64,000 bases of DNA, taken from assembly GCF_005869845.1 (NCBI RefSeq), contig NZ_VAWF01000001.1, positions 62,001 to 126,000 on the forward strand, read 5' to 3'. This document shows, piece after piece, positions 35,414-43,483 of the stretch. Each line of letters opens with the position of its first letter. Within the stretch, counting starts at the first letter, position 1. A program made the position numbers and the translations under genes. Below the pieces are notes generated by a model. That model did no database searches. It saw only the letters and a list, made by a program, of their open reading frames with translations, and was not told the DNA's origin. The stretch comes from Fodinibius saliphilus. GTDB taxonomy: Bacteria > Bacteroidota > Rhodothermia > Balneolales > Balneolaceae.

Positions 35414-36226
35414 ATGTTTGGAGCTAGTAGGTACAAAATCCATAAAAAAAACAGTTTTGAGTATTTATATATATCGGCACATGATGAGCGTGCACATAAT
35501 CTGATAATGTTACATGGGATGTTCGGTGGCTTAAGTAATTACGATCCTATAATTGACTACACCAGGAATTGTAATATAATAGTGCCTTCTATACCCTTGT
35601 ATGATTTCAGTGCACGCAAACTTTCTATTCAAAAGTTAAGTAGTTGGTTGCACGGGTTCATAAAAGAATTAAATATAGAAAATCCAATATTGCTCGGTAA
35701 TTCCATGGGAGGGCATCTGGCTTTGGATTATGCTGTGCAATATCCTGATATAGTTTCGGCCTTGGTATTAACCGGAAGTTCCGGTATCCAAGAAAAGGAT
35801 TTCGGTTCTAGCTTTCCACGGCGTAAAGATCGCGAGTATATACGCAAGCAAGCAGCTCTCACTTTTTATGAGGATCTGATTGATGATGTGATTATGGATG
35901 AGATAATGGATGTTGTTACATCTCCCTCAAAACTATTAAACATGTTAGCAATAGCTCGTGACACACATGAGTATAATATGGAGCGGTTTTTACCTGATAT
36001 TATACATCCGACCTTACTGGTATGGGGCAGACATGATGAGATAACACCACCTGAAGTGGGGCAAACTTTTTTTGAGAAATTACCTAATGCCCAATTACGC
36101 TGGATCGATAAGTGTGGGCATGCACCGATGATGGAACATCCAAAGAGATTTGCATTGTTATTGAATGAATTCTTAATTGAACTCCCTGAAATAATCCAAA
36201 CTAAAAATAATTCTTATAGTTTATGA
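35414..36226 (+). CDS. alpha/beta-fold hydrolase
   Basis: A 270-residue alpha/beta hydrolase with a complete triad: nucleophile Ser97 in GNSMGG, acid in WGRHDEITP (about residue 214) and His236 in CGHAPMMEHP. The oxyanion region HGMFGG lies near residues 34-39. No signal peptide. Substrate is unknown; the form resembles MhpC/lipase-type esterases. Its stop codon overlaps the start of ridA (ATGA), so the two are translationally coupled. Confidence 0.88.
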   Translation: MFGASRYKIHKKNSFEYLYISAHDERAHNLIMLHGMFGGLSNYDPIIDYTRNCNIIVPSIPLYDFSARKLSIQKLSSWLHGFIKELNIENPILLGNSMGGHLALDYAVQYPDIVSALVLTGSSGIQEKDFGSSFPRRKDREYIRKQAALTFYEDLIDDVIMDEIMDVVTSPSKLLNMLAIARDTHEYNMERFLPDIIHPTLLVWGRHDEITPPEVGQTFFEKLPNAQLRWIDKCGHAPMMEHPKRFALLLNEFLIELPEIIQTKNNSYSL

Positions 36227-36600
36227 AAAAAATAATTCATACTTCTGAAGCTCCAGAAGCTATCGGTCCTTACAGTCAAGCTGTTGTCCATAACGATATT
36301 GTCTATTGTTCTGGCCAAATTGGATTAGATCCCGAAACGATGGAGTTTGTCGGTGATGATGTAGCTTCACAAGCTGAACAAGTAATGAAAAATCTGGAAG
36401 CTGTACTGTTGGAAGCAGGCTCAGGTTTTGGCAAAGTTATTAAGTGTGGTATTTACTTGGATGATATGAGTAACTTTGAAACCGTCAATGAAATATATGG
36501 AAGTTATTTTAAAAGCGATCCGCCGGCGAGAGAAACAGTAGCTGTTAAAACCTTGCCGAAAAACTGTAAAGTGGAAATCGGCTGTACGGCATACATTTAG
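36223..36600 (+). CDS. ridA: RidA family enamine/imine deaminase
   Basis: A 125-residue RidA (YjgF/YER057c/UK114) protein, which hydrolyses reactive 2-aminoacrylate-type imines made by PLP enzymes such as threonine dehydratase or transsulfuration enzymes. APEAIGPYSQAV near the N-terminus and YCSGQIGLDPE form the family signature; the key Arg lies in PARETVAVKTLPKNCKVEI. Length is standard. The transsulfuration gene at 31541, a possible source of such imines, lies on the opposite strand about 3.5 kb away. A terminator follows. Confidence 0.95.
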   Translation: MKKIIHTSEAPEAIGPYSQAVVHNDIVYCSGQIGLDPETMEFVGDDVASQAEQVMKNLEAVLLEAGSGFGKVIKCGIYLDDMSNFETVNEIYGSYFKSDPPARETVAVKTLPKNCKVEIGCTAYI

Positions 36601-36625
36601 TACGTTTCTGCAAAAACTATTATTT

Positions 36626-36656
36626 AGCCCGATGGGTAGATCGTCGGGCTTTTTTT
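36626..36656 (+). terminator. Rho-independent terminator after ridA
   Basis: AGCCCGA (36626-36632) pairs with TCGGGCT (36644-36650) and is followed by seven T on the + strand. It lies between the convergent ridA and M23 peptidase genes and touches the stop of the latter. Confidence 0.85.
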
Positions 36657-38589
36657 ATTGTTGAAGTTCGAGGCTAAATGATTTTTTGTTTCCCATCTTG
36701 TCGAAGACGGTGCCTTGAATGTTCATGATCTCGGAGGGTTCAAAATCTGGATGATAGTACACAAAGCGATCATCTTCGGGTTCATATTCAGCAATGCCGG
36801 GGACGCCATTAACTGAAATGTGGGTTTTGGTATAATCTATTCCTGATAAATTATCTTTGGCTTTAATTATAATCACCCATTTTTTATCGGGCCGTTGGCG
36901 TAGGTGAGGGGTGCTTAGTCGTGGTGCAGTAGTATCTCTTTGTAAATTAAATGTGCCGGTAGAAGATGCTTGGCCAATGATAAACTCTTTAGTGAACTTT
37001 GTAGGGATGAGTTCCCAATCTTGTTTGCCGAACCTATCATATTTATATAACGATAAATTAGTGGTATCTGTAAGCATCGAATCTCTATCTATATAGACTT
37101 TGTATGATTCTCTAAGCGGGTAGGTTTCGGGGACAATATCAACGGTCAAGGAGTCAGAACGATATTTTTTTACCCTCATCCCTATAGAAACGGTATCATA
37201 AAATGTATCTTTTGGGAAAAGAGCAAATCCTTGCTGATTTGTAGCCGGTAACACTTTTTCTTCATTAGATATTACCCGGTAAAAAGTGAGCGGGCCAAGA
37301 TTGGGTGTGTTTATAAAAAGAGAACCGGAATCTTCGAGTGGAATTGTAATGGTACTACTGTGAGTAATAAAATGGTTTGAATCAGCAGCCACTGTTAGGT
37401 GTGAAAAAGTATCTCTATGTATGCTCAGCCAATCATTAAACCAATCCCACTGATATATCGAAGAGATATTATGGGATGTTATTTTTCCCTCTTTAAGGGA
37501 CAATTCTTTTCTGTTGCGTTTAGATTTTTGAACATCAAGAGTTATGGTAGCATAACTGGAGTTCCCAAAAAAATCAGTGGCTTTAATTGTGACTTCATGT
37601 TTGCCGGGGGGGAGATCGATTTTTCCTTTAGATTTATTCGTCTTATAAAAGGGTAAGGTATTTCCATCGGCAATAAATAATCGCTGATATCCGCCTTTAT
37701 CTTGTTGTAAAAAGGGATAGACTCGGTCCAAAAACATCTGATCCGTTTCCCGGTAAGAAAAGCTGTCAACACGAGATCTAAAATATTGCTCACCATTTAC
37801 AGTAAGAGAGAGCTCATAGGCAGCGTAGGCGTTATTTACGTGGTTCGATTGATCAAAGACATCCACAGCCAATCCTACAGGACCGGTGACTTTGATGGTT
37901 CCGGCTTCATAGGTATTATTTCCAGACCACGTTTGTTTTGTATAGATACGATTTTCATCTTCAACAGAAGAAAGAGGAGTTAATGGTTCTACCGCAATAG
38001 CCTGAATTTGGGGGGCAATAGTGTCATTAACTTTTAAGTTTGTTAGAAGGGGATTGAAAGGCTTGTGTGAGGGAGTGCGTAATTCAAAATGGAGATGAGG
38101 AGGACCTATCCCTGATGCTCCGCTGTACCCAATTACATCACCCTGTTGCACCTTAATACCACGCCAGCCCCAAGATCGATCAATCTCAAATTTGTAGCCT
38201 TCGGCAATTCGTACCGAGTCTGCCAGTTGCTGTAGCTGATCATTAAAAGAAAGCAGATGTGCATATAAAGAATAAGAGCCATCATTGTGTCTTAGATAAA
38301 TTACTTTACCATATCCCCGTGGACCAATTGCGACACGTTCAATAACACCATCACGGGTAGCATAGACTTCATAACCACGACGTCCCCAGGTTTTGATGTC
38401 AAGGGCAGCATGAAAATGTTGTGACCGGGTTTCGGCAAAGGTAGATGTAAGGTATGGACTAGCTTCGGTAGGCCAAAGGTAATCGGCAGAAAAGATTTCA
38501 TTTTGATAGGATTGTGGCTGTGCCAGAGTAGGGTGGGCCAGCACAAGAGACCAAATTATAAATAGGAAGAGATATTGTGCTTTCATCAA
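36655..38589 (-). CDS. M23 family (LytM-type) metallopeptidase, exported
   Basis: A 644-residue exported protein with signal peptide (cut near TLAQ). Residues about 50-190 form an M23/LytM peptidase domain: HFHAALDI (HxxxD zinc ligands), YGKVIYLRH, YSLYAHL and the catalytic HLHFEL are all present, so it should cut peptidoglycan cross-links or act as a divisome-type activator. The remaining 450 residues are beta-rich, Ig-like in character, with a late DNLSGIDYTKTHISVNG segment. Its start is adjacent to the stop of the FAH hydrolase gene (zero spacing). Confidence 0.88.
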   Translation of the reverse strand: MMKAQYLFLFIIWSLVLAHPTLAQPQSYQNEIFSADYLWPTEASPYLTSTFAETRSQHFHAALDIKTWGRRGYEVYATRDGVIERVAIGPRGYGKVIYLRHNDGSYSLYAHLLSFNDQLQQLADSVRIAEGYKFEIDRSWGWRGIKVQQGDVIGYSGASGIGPPHLHFELRTPSHKPFNPLLTNLKVNDTIAPQIQAIAVEPLTPLSSVEDENRIYTKQTWSGNNTYEAGTIKVTGPVGLAVDVFDQSNHVNNAYAAYELSLTVNGEQYFRSRVDSFSYRETDQMFLDRVYPFLQQDKGGYQRLFIADGNTLPFYKTNKSKGKIDLPPGKHEVTIKATDFFGNSSYATITLDVQKSKRNRKELSLKEGKITSHNISSIYQWDWFNDWLSIHRDTFSHLTVAADSNHFITHSSTITIPLEDSGSLFINTPNLGPLTFYRVISNEEKVLPATNQQGFALFPKDTFYDTVSIGMRVKKYRSDSLTVDIVPETYPLRESYKVYIDRDSMLTDTTNLSLYKYDRFGKQDWELIPTKFTKEFIIGQASSTGTFNLQRDTTAPRLSTPHLRQRPDKKWVIIIKAKDNLSGIDYTKTHISVNGVPGIAEYEPEDDRFVYYHPDFEPSEIMNIQGTVFDKMGNKKSFSLELQQ

Positions 38590-39249
38590 TTATTGGACTG
38601 TAATATTGAGCTGAGAAAGACCGTCTCCCAATGTAGCTTTGATATTGTCCCCACTCTGTAACGGAGATACGCCTTTGGGGGTTCCTGTGAAGATCAGATC
38701 TCCCGGTTGTAGGGTAAATATTGTAGACAAATAGTGAACCAACTCTGCAACAGGAAAGATCATTAGCTTTGTATTATCAGATTGACGGACCTTGTTATTT
38801 ACTGCTAGTTGCAGCTCAATATTTTGCGGGTCATCTAATTTAACAGCCGGAATAACATCCCCCAAGGGAGCAAAGGTATCAAAGCCTTTGGCTACCGACC
38901 AGGGATGTGAATTCTCTTTAGCTTTCTGTTGAATATCACGAGCGGTTACATCAATACCAATAGCATATCCGGCTATATATTTCAACGCATTTTTCTGCGG
39001 GATATTTTTACCGCTTTTCCCAATCACTGCAACCATCTCCACCTCATGGTGCACATTATTACTTTGAGGGGGCAGGATAATTGCTTGCCCATCTTTTATT
39101 ATACTACTGCTAGGTTTTAAGAACACCAATGGCTGACCAGGCACTTCATTTTTCAACTCATGAACGTGTTCTACGTAATTACGCCCGATGCAATAGATGT
39201 TTCCTATATGTAAATCGTCCGGTAATCCGGGGAGTGATAACTTTGACAT
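38590..39249 (-). CDS. fumarylacetoacetate hydrolase family protein
   Basis: A 219-residue FAH-fold hydrolase, like FAHD1/YcgM acylpyruvate hydrolases. IGRNYVEHVHELKN, then VHHEVEMVAVIG (HHExE metal ligands), GYAIGIDVTARD and a late GDLIFTGTPKGVSPL are the family's landmarks. Probable reaction is C-C bond cleavage of an acylpyruvate or oxaloacetate decarboxylation with Mg. It is the shorter stand-alone type. Adjacent to the M23 gene downstream. Confidence 0.92.
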   Translation of the reverse strand: MSKLSLPGLPDDLHIGNIYCIGRNYVEHVHELKNEVPGQPLVFLKPSSSIIKDGQAIILPPQSNNVHHEVEMVAVIGKSGKNIPQKNALKYIAGYAIGIDVTARDIQQKAKENSHPWSVAKGFDTFAPLGDVIPAVKLDDPQNIELQLAVNNKVRQSDNTKLMIFPVAELVHYLSTIFTLQPGDLIFTGTPKGVSPLQSGDNIKATLGDGLSQLNITVQ

Positions 39250-39267
39250 AAGTATATAATATAAGAA

Positions 39268-39297
39268 AAGCCTTGATCTCGTGAGAAATCAAGGCTT
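39268..39297 (-). terminator. Rho-independent terminator of the rplU-rpmA operon
   Basis: AAGCCTTGAT (39268-39277) and ATCAAGGCTT (39288-39297) form a ten-base perfect stem. On the minus strand it is followed by TTCTTATATT, 23 bases after the rpmA stop. Confidence 0.85.
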
Positions 39298-39319
39298 AAA
39301 AAAGAATAGTAAAAAAGCG

Positions 39320-39577
39320 TTATGCGACAGGCTCGACACTTACAAACTTACGTCCGCCTGAGCGCTTACGGAATTTAACTTTTCCTGCAGCCTTAGCAAA
39401 GAGCGTATCATCTTTACCGCGACCAACATTTTCGCCGGGGTGGAACTTAGTACCACGTTGGCGAACAATAATATGTCCGGCTTTAACTGTTTCTCCACCG
39501 TATTCTTTAACACCTAGTCGCTTCGATATCGAATCGCGACCGTTCTTTGTAGAACCTTGACCTTTCTTATGTGCCAT
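39320..39577 (-). CDS. rpmA: 50S ribosomal protein L27
   Basis: An 85-residue L27, a large-subunit protein near the peptidyl-transferase centre. [16 protein letters not shown] at the N-terminus, then [29 protein letters not shown], are family-wide. There is no cleavable N-terminal extension of the Firmicutes type. It lies 20 bases after rplU, the universal order. Confidence 0.98.
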   Translation of the reverse strand: MAHKKGQGSTKNGRDSISKRLGVKEYGGETVKAGHIIVRQRGTKFHPGENVGRGKDDTLFAKAAGKVKFRKRSGGRKFVSVEPVA

Positions 39578-39597
39578 AACAATATAAAATTTCTAAG

Positions 39598-40110
39598 TTA
39601 TCCTTCTTGCTTACTTTCCCATGCATCTAAGACCGTTACCCGGCTCTCATCTTCGGGAACAAATCCTTCGAGGTTATCGAGATCAGTATTCCTGATATGC
39701 TTGATCGCTTCTTTTGCTGTCATATCAGTAGAAAGTTGATCAGCTTCTTCAGATTCCGAAGATTTTGTTTCTTTCTTCGCCTTGGTACTGCTAGAGCCAG
39801 ATGTGGAAATCTTGTTAATCTCTATTTGAGACATCGGTTGACGATGACCACGCTTAACCTGGTATCCTTTACGTCGTTTCTTCTTGAATACAATGACTTT
39901 ATCCGACTTGACATTGTCGAGTAAAGTAGCTTCAACTGTAACGCCTTCAACAACGGGCTTACCTACAGTTACATCACCTTCATCATTCGTCAAGAATACT
40001 CGATCGAAGGTTAGCTTTTGATCAGTCTCATCACTTTGTTTATCAACAAACAGGACATCGCCTTCTGAAACGCGATACTGATGTCCACCTATTTCTACTA
40101 CTGCGTACAT
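39598..40110 (-). CDS. rplU: 50S ribosomal protein L21 with C-terminal extension
   Basis: A 170-residue protein: residues 1-103 are normal L21 (MYAVVEIGGHQYRVSEGD, KRRKGYQVKRGHRQ), and residues 104-170 form an extension. The extension starts with a Ser/Lys/Glu-rich linker (SSSTKAKKETKSSESEEAD) and continues into a compact, helical-looking module TAKEAIKHIRNTDLDNLEGF then VPEDESRVTVLDAWESK. L21 is usually 100-105 residues, so this is a fusion; the module could be a HeH-like nucleic-acid or protein-binding piece, but I cannot name it. Upstream of rpmA as usual. Confidence 0.95.
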   Translation of the reverse strand: MYAVVEIGGHQYRVSEGDVLFVDKQSDETDQKLTFDRVFLTNDEGDVTVGKPVVEGVTVEATLLDNVKSDKVIVFKKKRRKGYQVKRGHRQPMSQIEINKISTSGSSSTKAKKETKSSESEEADQLSTDMTAKEAIKHIRNTDLDNLEGFVPEDESRVTVLDAWESKQEG

Positions 40111-40265
40111 CTAATTAAGATATTTAATGTTATAAAAAATCGTTTCGCTACAGAATGCCAAATATAACCTTTTAACTGCTGAAAGCAAAGCTAAAAATCT
40201 GATGAATTATAGTTCTCAAAATTGTATTATAACAGTGAACAAAATTCCAACAAGAAATCATTACT

Positions 40266-40472
40266 ATGGATGATAAATTACCGGATCTGCACGAGCAGGC
40301 ATTAATGTTTAAAAATACAAAACGTTTCCAACGTGATGGGGGGAGAGCTTGGATCAAAGACTCACAGCTCTATGAAGCCCGTAAAGATGGTAATGGCAAG
40401 CTGAATACTGTGCATAAGAAAAAAAATAGTGATCGCATTGAAGAAGCTGAAGACCATAATCCTTCTTTATAA
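40266..40472 (+). CDS. small hypothetical protein, 68 aa
   Basis: A small hydrophilic, highly charged protein without signal or membrane segment. It starts MDDKLPDLHEQALMF and contains RFQRDGGRAWIKDSQLYEARK, which looks ordered and not random. I do not recognise the family. It is divergent from rplU and 23 bases before the HEAT-cyclophilin gene on the same strand, so it may share its promoter region at 40111-40265. Confidence 0.6.
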   Translation: MDDKLPDLHEQALMFKNTKRFQRDGGRAWIKDSQLYEARKDGNGKLNTVHKKKNSDRIEEAEDHNPSL

Positions 40473-40495
40473 AAGGCATCCTCAATAATCTATTC

Positions 40496-42571
40496 ATGCG
40501 ATATACAAAACTTCGAACTTGGGCGATTCTGGTGCTCGTTCTATTGGGTGTCATATTAATACTCAACTACTCTGGGAATGGATCTGGTATCTATAAAAGC
40601 CAAAAGCCTATTACCGATTCTTTAATAACTAAGGCATATCCGAATCTCTATAAGGCAATAGCAAAACGTGATATTAACGACTTAGAACCGTTCCTTTCAC
40701 ACAAGAGTCCTGCAGTTAGGGCACAAGCATGGCGCGCTGTCGCAAATACACCGGTTGATTCACTATCTCCCCTTATTGCTTTAGCCGATTCCCAAAGTTC
40801 GGGTGTGGCATGGTTTGCTATCAGTAACCATAAAATTGAAGAGTCGCAGATACGTTCTTTAGAAATACGATGGGAAAAGAATTCGGAAAGTCGCCCGGGA
40901 ATTAGTCGCGTATTGGGTAGACAAGGAGATGAGAAAAGCCTACAGTTCTTGCTTAATAGATTAAATAAGCCCCAGATAGTTAATGAATACCATACCGCAT
41001 TGGCTGTCGGACGTTTGATTAACCGGAATAATATATCAGCAAAACAGCAGCTGAAAGTTATTGAAACGGCATTTTCTGCAAATGATCCACTTACCCAAAG
41101 GGCATATTTTTACGGCTGGTATAGGGGAGATAGTTCCCGATTAACAACAGCTGCAAGAGATACCCTTTATTCATATTGGCAAGCATTGGGTAGCGGTAAT
41201 GCTGATATCGATCAGTATATAAATAAAATTCTTCCTGAACGTACAACAGCCCAACTCACCATCACATACAATGGTAAGCGAGAGCTCAATAGCGAGAACC
41301 AGCTAGCTGTTGAATTGGCTAAGTCTGTGGATACTCTAAAAATGACGGATAAAAATTCCCTTGCCGCAAAGATATTACTGACTAATAAAAGCCCACATGT
41401 ACAGGTACAAACGATAAAAAGTTTGAAAAGGAAGTTGTCTCCAGATGGAGAACTCTTTCGATATATCAGTGAGTCGATGTTGCCAGATCAACAATTGGCG
41501 GATATTGCTTGGCTGCAAGCACTTAAAGTTTCAACGGAAATCAGACCGGAAATTGCGCAAGATCATCAAAGTCGTTTGCAAAAGGTAGTTCAAGAGAATC
41601 CTTATTTATGGCCACAAGTGTTAGCTGTTTATCAGAGAGCAGAAGCGCCCAATGCATATTTGGATCGGACTAAACAAATAGTGAATGGCAAAGATACGTT
41701 GGCTGTGATGCATGCTGTGCAGGCTCTCAACCATTTTTGGGATAATTTATCTGTCGAGAAGCAGACAGAAGAGCATATACAGAAAATTCGTAGTATTGTT
41801 TTTCAGGCTTTAGCACTTCAAGACGAAGGTATAGCTGTAATGACACAGCCTTTGATTCGAAATGAGAAACTATTTAATGAAGATGACTTTTCTCGTATCA
41901 ATCAGGCTCTGCTTGCGTTTTCAATATCGGATAATATGGAGCTTTACCAAGCCTTTGGCTCGTTATATAAGGACCGTTTTGAGAATCAGGCAGGTGAGAC
42001 TATCGATTCTTTGGCTACATTGAATATTGAACCGCTAAGTCGTTCTTTGGCCAGTGCCGGATGGGACATTGAGCTTCCGGAGAAGGCAAGTACTGAATTT
42101 CGATTTCCCAATTGGGATCGATTGTGGGAGTTGGGTGCCAAGCCAGTATGGACCTTGAAAACAGAAAAGGGTCCAATATCTATAAGATTGAATACGTTAA
42201 GTGCTCCTGCCACTGTTTCAATGATTGATAGCTTAAGCCGGGTAGGAGCCTATGACGGCGTACCATTTCACCGTGTTGTTCCGAATTTTGTAATACAAGG
42301 TGGAGATATTGAGCATGGCGGCGGATTTGGAGGAACTGAATTTGTGATTCCCACGGAAGCTTCGGAGCATGGTTTTGTACGGGGTGCTGCAGGTATTGCC
42401 AGTGCAGGAACAGATACTGAAGGAAGTCAATATTTTATTATGCACCAGTGGAAACCACATTTGAATGGTGGCTATACCAAATTTGGTAAAGTTATTGATG
42501 GTTTTAGATATATAGATAGAATTGTAGTGGGAGATAAAGTAAATACTACCAGTTGGGAGATGGTTAACTAA
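40496..42571 (+). CDS. HEAT-repeat protein with C-terminal cyclophilin-type peptidyl-prolyl isomerase
   Basis: A 691-residue exported or membrane-anchored protein (one hydrophobic segment at residues 8-25). About 500 residues of helical, HEAT-like repeats follow (for example AVRAQAWRAVANTP, VQVQTIKSLKRKL). Residues about 545-690 are a cyclophilin domain: GVPFHRVVPNFVIQGGDIEHG, GTEFVIPTEA, AGIASAGTDTEGSQYFIMH and LNGGYTKFGKVIDG contain the catalytic Arg and substrate pocket residues. It should be an envelope folding factor with a large scaffold. The end overlaps the convergent PP-loop gene by eight bases. Confidence 0.88.
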   Translation: MRYTKLRTWAILVLVLLGVILILNYSGNGSGIYKSQKPITDSLITKAYPNLYKAIAKRDINDLEPFLSHKSPAVRAQAWRAVANTPVDSLSPLIALADSQSSGVAWFAISNHKIEESQIRSLEIRWEKNSESRPGISRVLGRQGDEKSLQFLLNRLNKPQIVNEYHTALAVGRLINRNNISAKQQLKVIETAFSANDPLTQRAYFYGWYRGDSSRLTTAARDTLYSYWQALGSGNADIDQYINKILPERTTAQLTITYNGKRELNSENQLAVELAKSVDTLKMTDKNSLAAKILLTNKSPHVQVQTIKSLKRKLSPDGELFRYISESMLPDQQLADIAWLQALKVSTEIRPEIAQDHQSRLQKVVQENPYLWPQVLAVYQRAEAPNAYLDRTKQIVNGKDTLAVMHAVQALNHFWDNLSVEKQTEEHIQKIRSIVFQALALQDEGIAVMTQPLIRNEKLFNEDDFSRINQALLAFSISDNMELYQAFGSLYKDRFENQAGETIDSLATLNIEPLSRSLASAGWDIELPEKASTEFRFPNWDRLWELGAKPVWTLKTEKGPISIRLNTLSAPATVSMIDSLSRVGAYDGVPFHRVVPNFVIQGGDIEHGGGFGGTEFVIPTEASEHGFVRGAAGIASAGTDTEGSQYFIMHQWKPHLNGGYTKFGKVIDGFRYIDRIVVGDKVNTTSWEMVN

Positions 42572-43184
42572 GGTGTTTTGGGATGTGCTCTTTGGGAGTT
42601 TTTAGTTCTTGAATTGTAACTTTTGTATGAAATTCGCCTTGCTCACCAAATGGATCGATCTCATCGGAGAGTCGATCTATTTGGTTGACAAATACTTGGT
42701 TAAAAGGTTCACCCACTTTAATCAGAGATTGGTACTCTTCTTTTACTGCGCTGATTTCAACCTTAACCGGCTTTAATAGAAGAACATTAAGAAGTTCGTG
42801 GATATCTTTCTTCCAAATTGGAAAACAACATTGATACCCCATTTCTTTAAAAACTTCTTCTCTCCAGTGGCGAATATCTACCAGGTACCAATCACCGAAG
42901 ATAAGAGTTTCGGCTGGTTCTTCAAGATTGTCAAAGGTTTCTTGAAGTGTTTGTAGATATTGTTCATTAGAACAGTCGGGAGGTAGCGGTACTGTTGTGA
43001 GATCTAAACCAAGTTGCCTAGCCTGGGTCTCTATAAAGTGAATATCTATGTTTTGATGTGGTACTTTGTTATTCAATTGGTTAAATGTTGTGAGAAGCAT
43101 AACTTTTTTATCAGGATGCTCTTTTTGATAGAAATGCAGAGCCAGGTAGGCATCTTTGCCCCCACTCCAAAAAAGAATATTCAT
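42564..43184 (-). CDS. PP-loop ATPase, diphthine-ammonia ligase-like
   Basis: About 206 residues. MNILFWSGGKDAYLAL is the SGGKD PP-loop of the N-type ATP pyrophosphatases, and GDWYLVDIRHWREE and the spacing resemble the diphthamide synthase/MJ0570-like branch, which adenylates a substrate before amidation or thiolation. Bacteria lack diphthamide, so the true substrate is unknown. The ATG at 43184 gives the natural start; a TTG at 43229 would add 15 residues. A long inverted repeat (43205-43264) lies just upstream in its leader. Confidence 0.78.
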   Translation of the reverse strand: MNILFWSGGKDAYLALHFYQKEHPDKKVMLLTTFNQLNNKVPHQNIDIHFIETQARQLGLDLTTVPLPPDCSNEQYLQTLQETFDNLEEPAETLIFGDWYLVDIRHWREEVFKEMGYQCCFPIWKKDIHELLNVLLLKPVKVEISAVKEEYQSLIKVGEPFNQVFVNQIDRLSDEIDPFGEQGEFHTKVTIQELKTPKEHIPKHLS

Positions 43185-43204
43185 AGCAGCAGATAGTAGT
43201 TCAT

Positions 43205-43264
43205 AGAATACAGAATAAGGCAATAACAATGATTCGAATTTATGCCAGATCCATTCTGTATTCT
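43205..43264. repeat. 12-bp inverted repeat enclosing a second imperfect stem
   Basis: AGAATACAGAAT (43205-43216) is the exact reverse complement of ATTCTGTATTCT (43253-43264). Between them GGCA-A-TAA and TTATGCC form an inner stem with one bulge. The whole 60-base element would fold as one long hairpin in the leader of the PP-loop gene (about 20-80 bases before its ATG), or act as a cruciform or protein site. It lies in the 299-base gap between that gene and the dCTP deaminase gene; I see no coding gene there. Confidence 0.7.
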
Positions 43265-43483
43265 GAAGTTTGAATTCCTATATTGTGAGGCGATTGAGTA
43301 TACACAATAATTAAAGATATAAATACCTAGAGGCAATAGGAACTTCTGGTTTAATTGCTTTAGCGCACGTTTAGTGGATAAGAAGCAGGTAGTAAGGTTT
43401 ACCATCAATCGTGAGTTATCGCACTAAGCTTAAGGTGTTTGCTCTCAACAAAGTTATTCAACAAAATTTAGTTATTCGATCTA

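Noticed and set aside
43181-43408. 75-codon minus-strand ORF between the PP-loop and dCTP deaminase genes
   Set aside because: It lies across the inverted repeat and overlaps the PP-loop gene start; no recognisable protein features.
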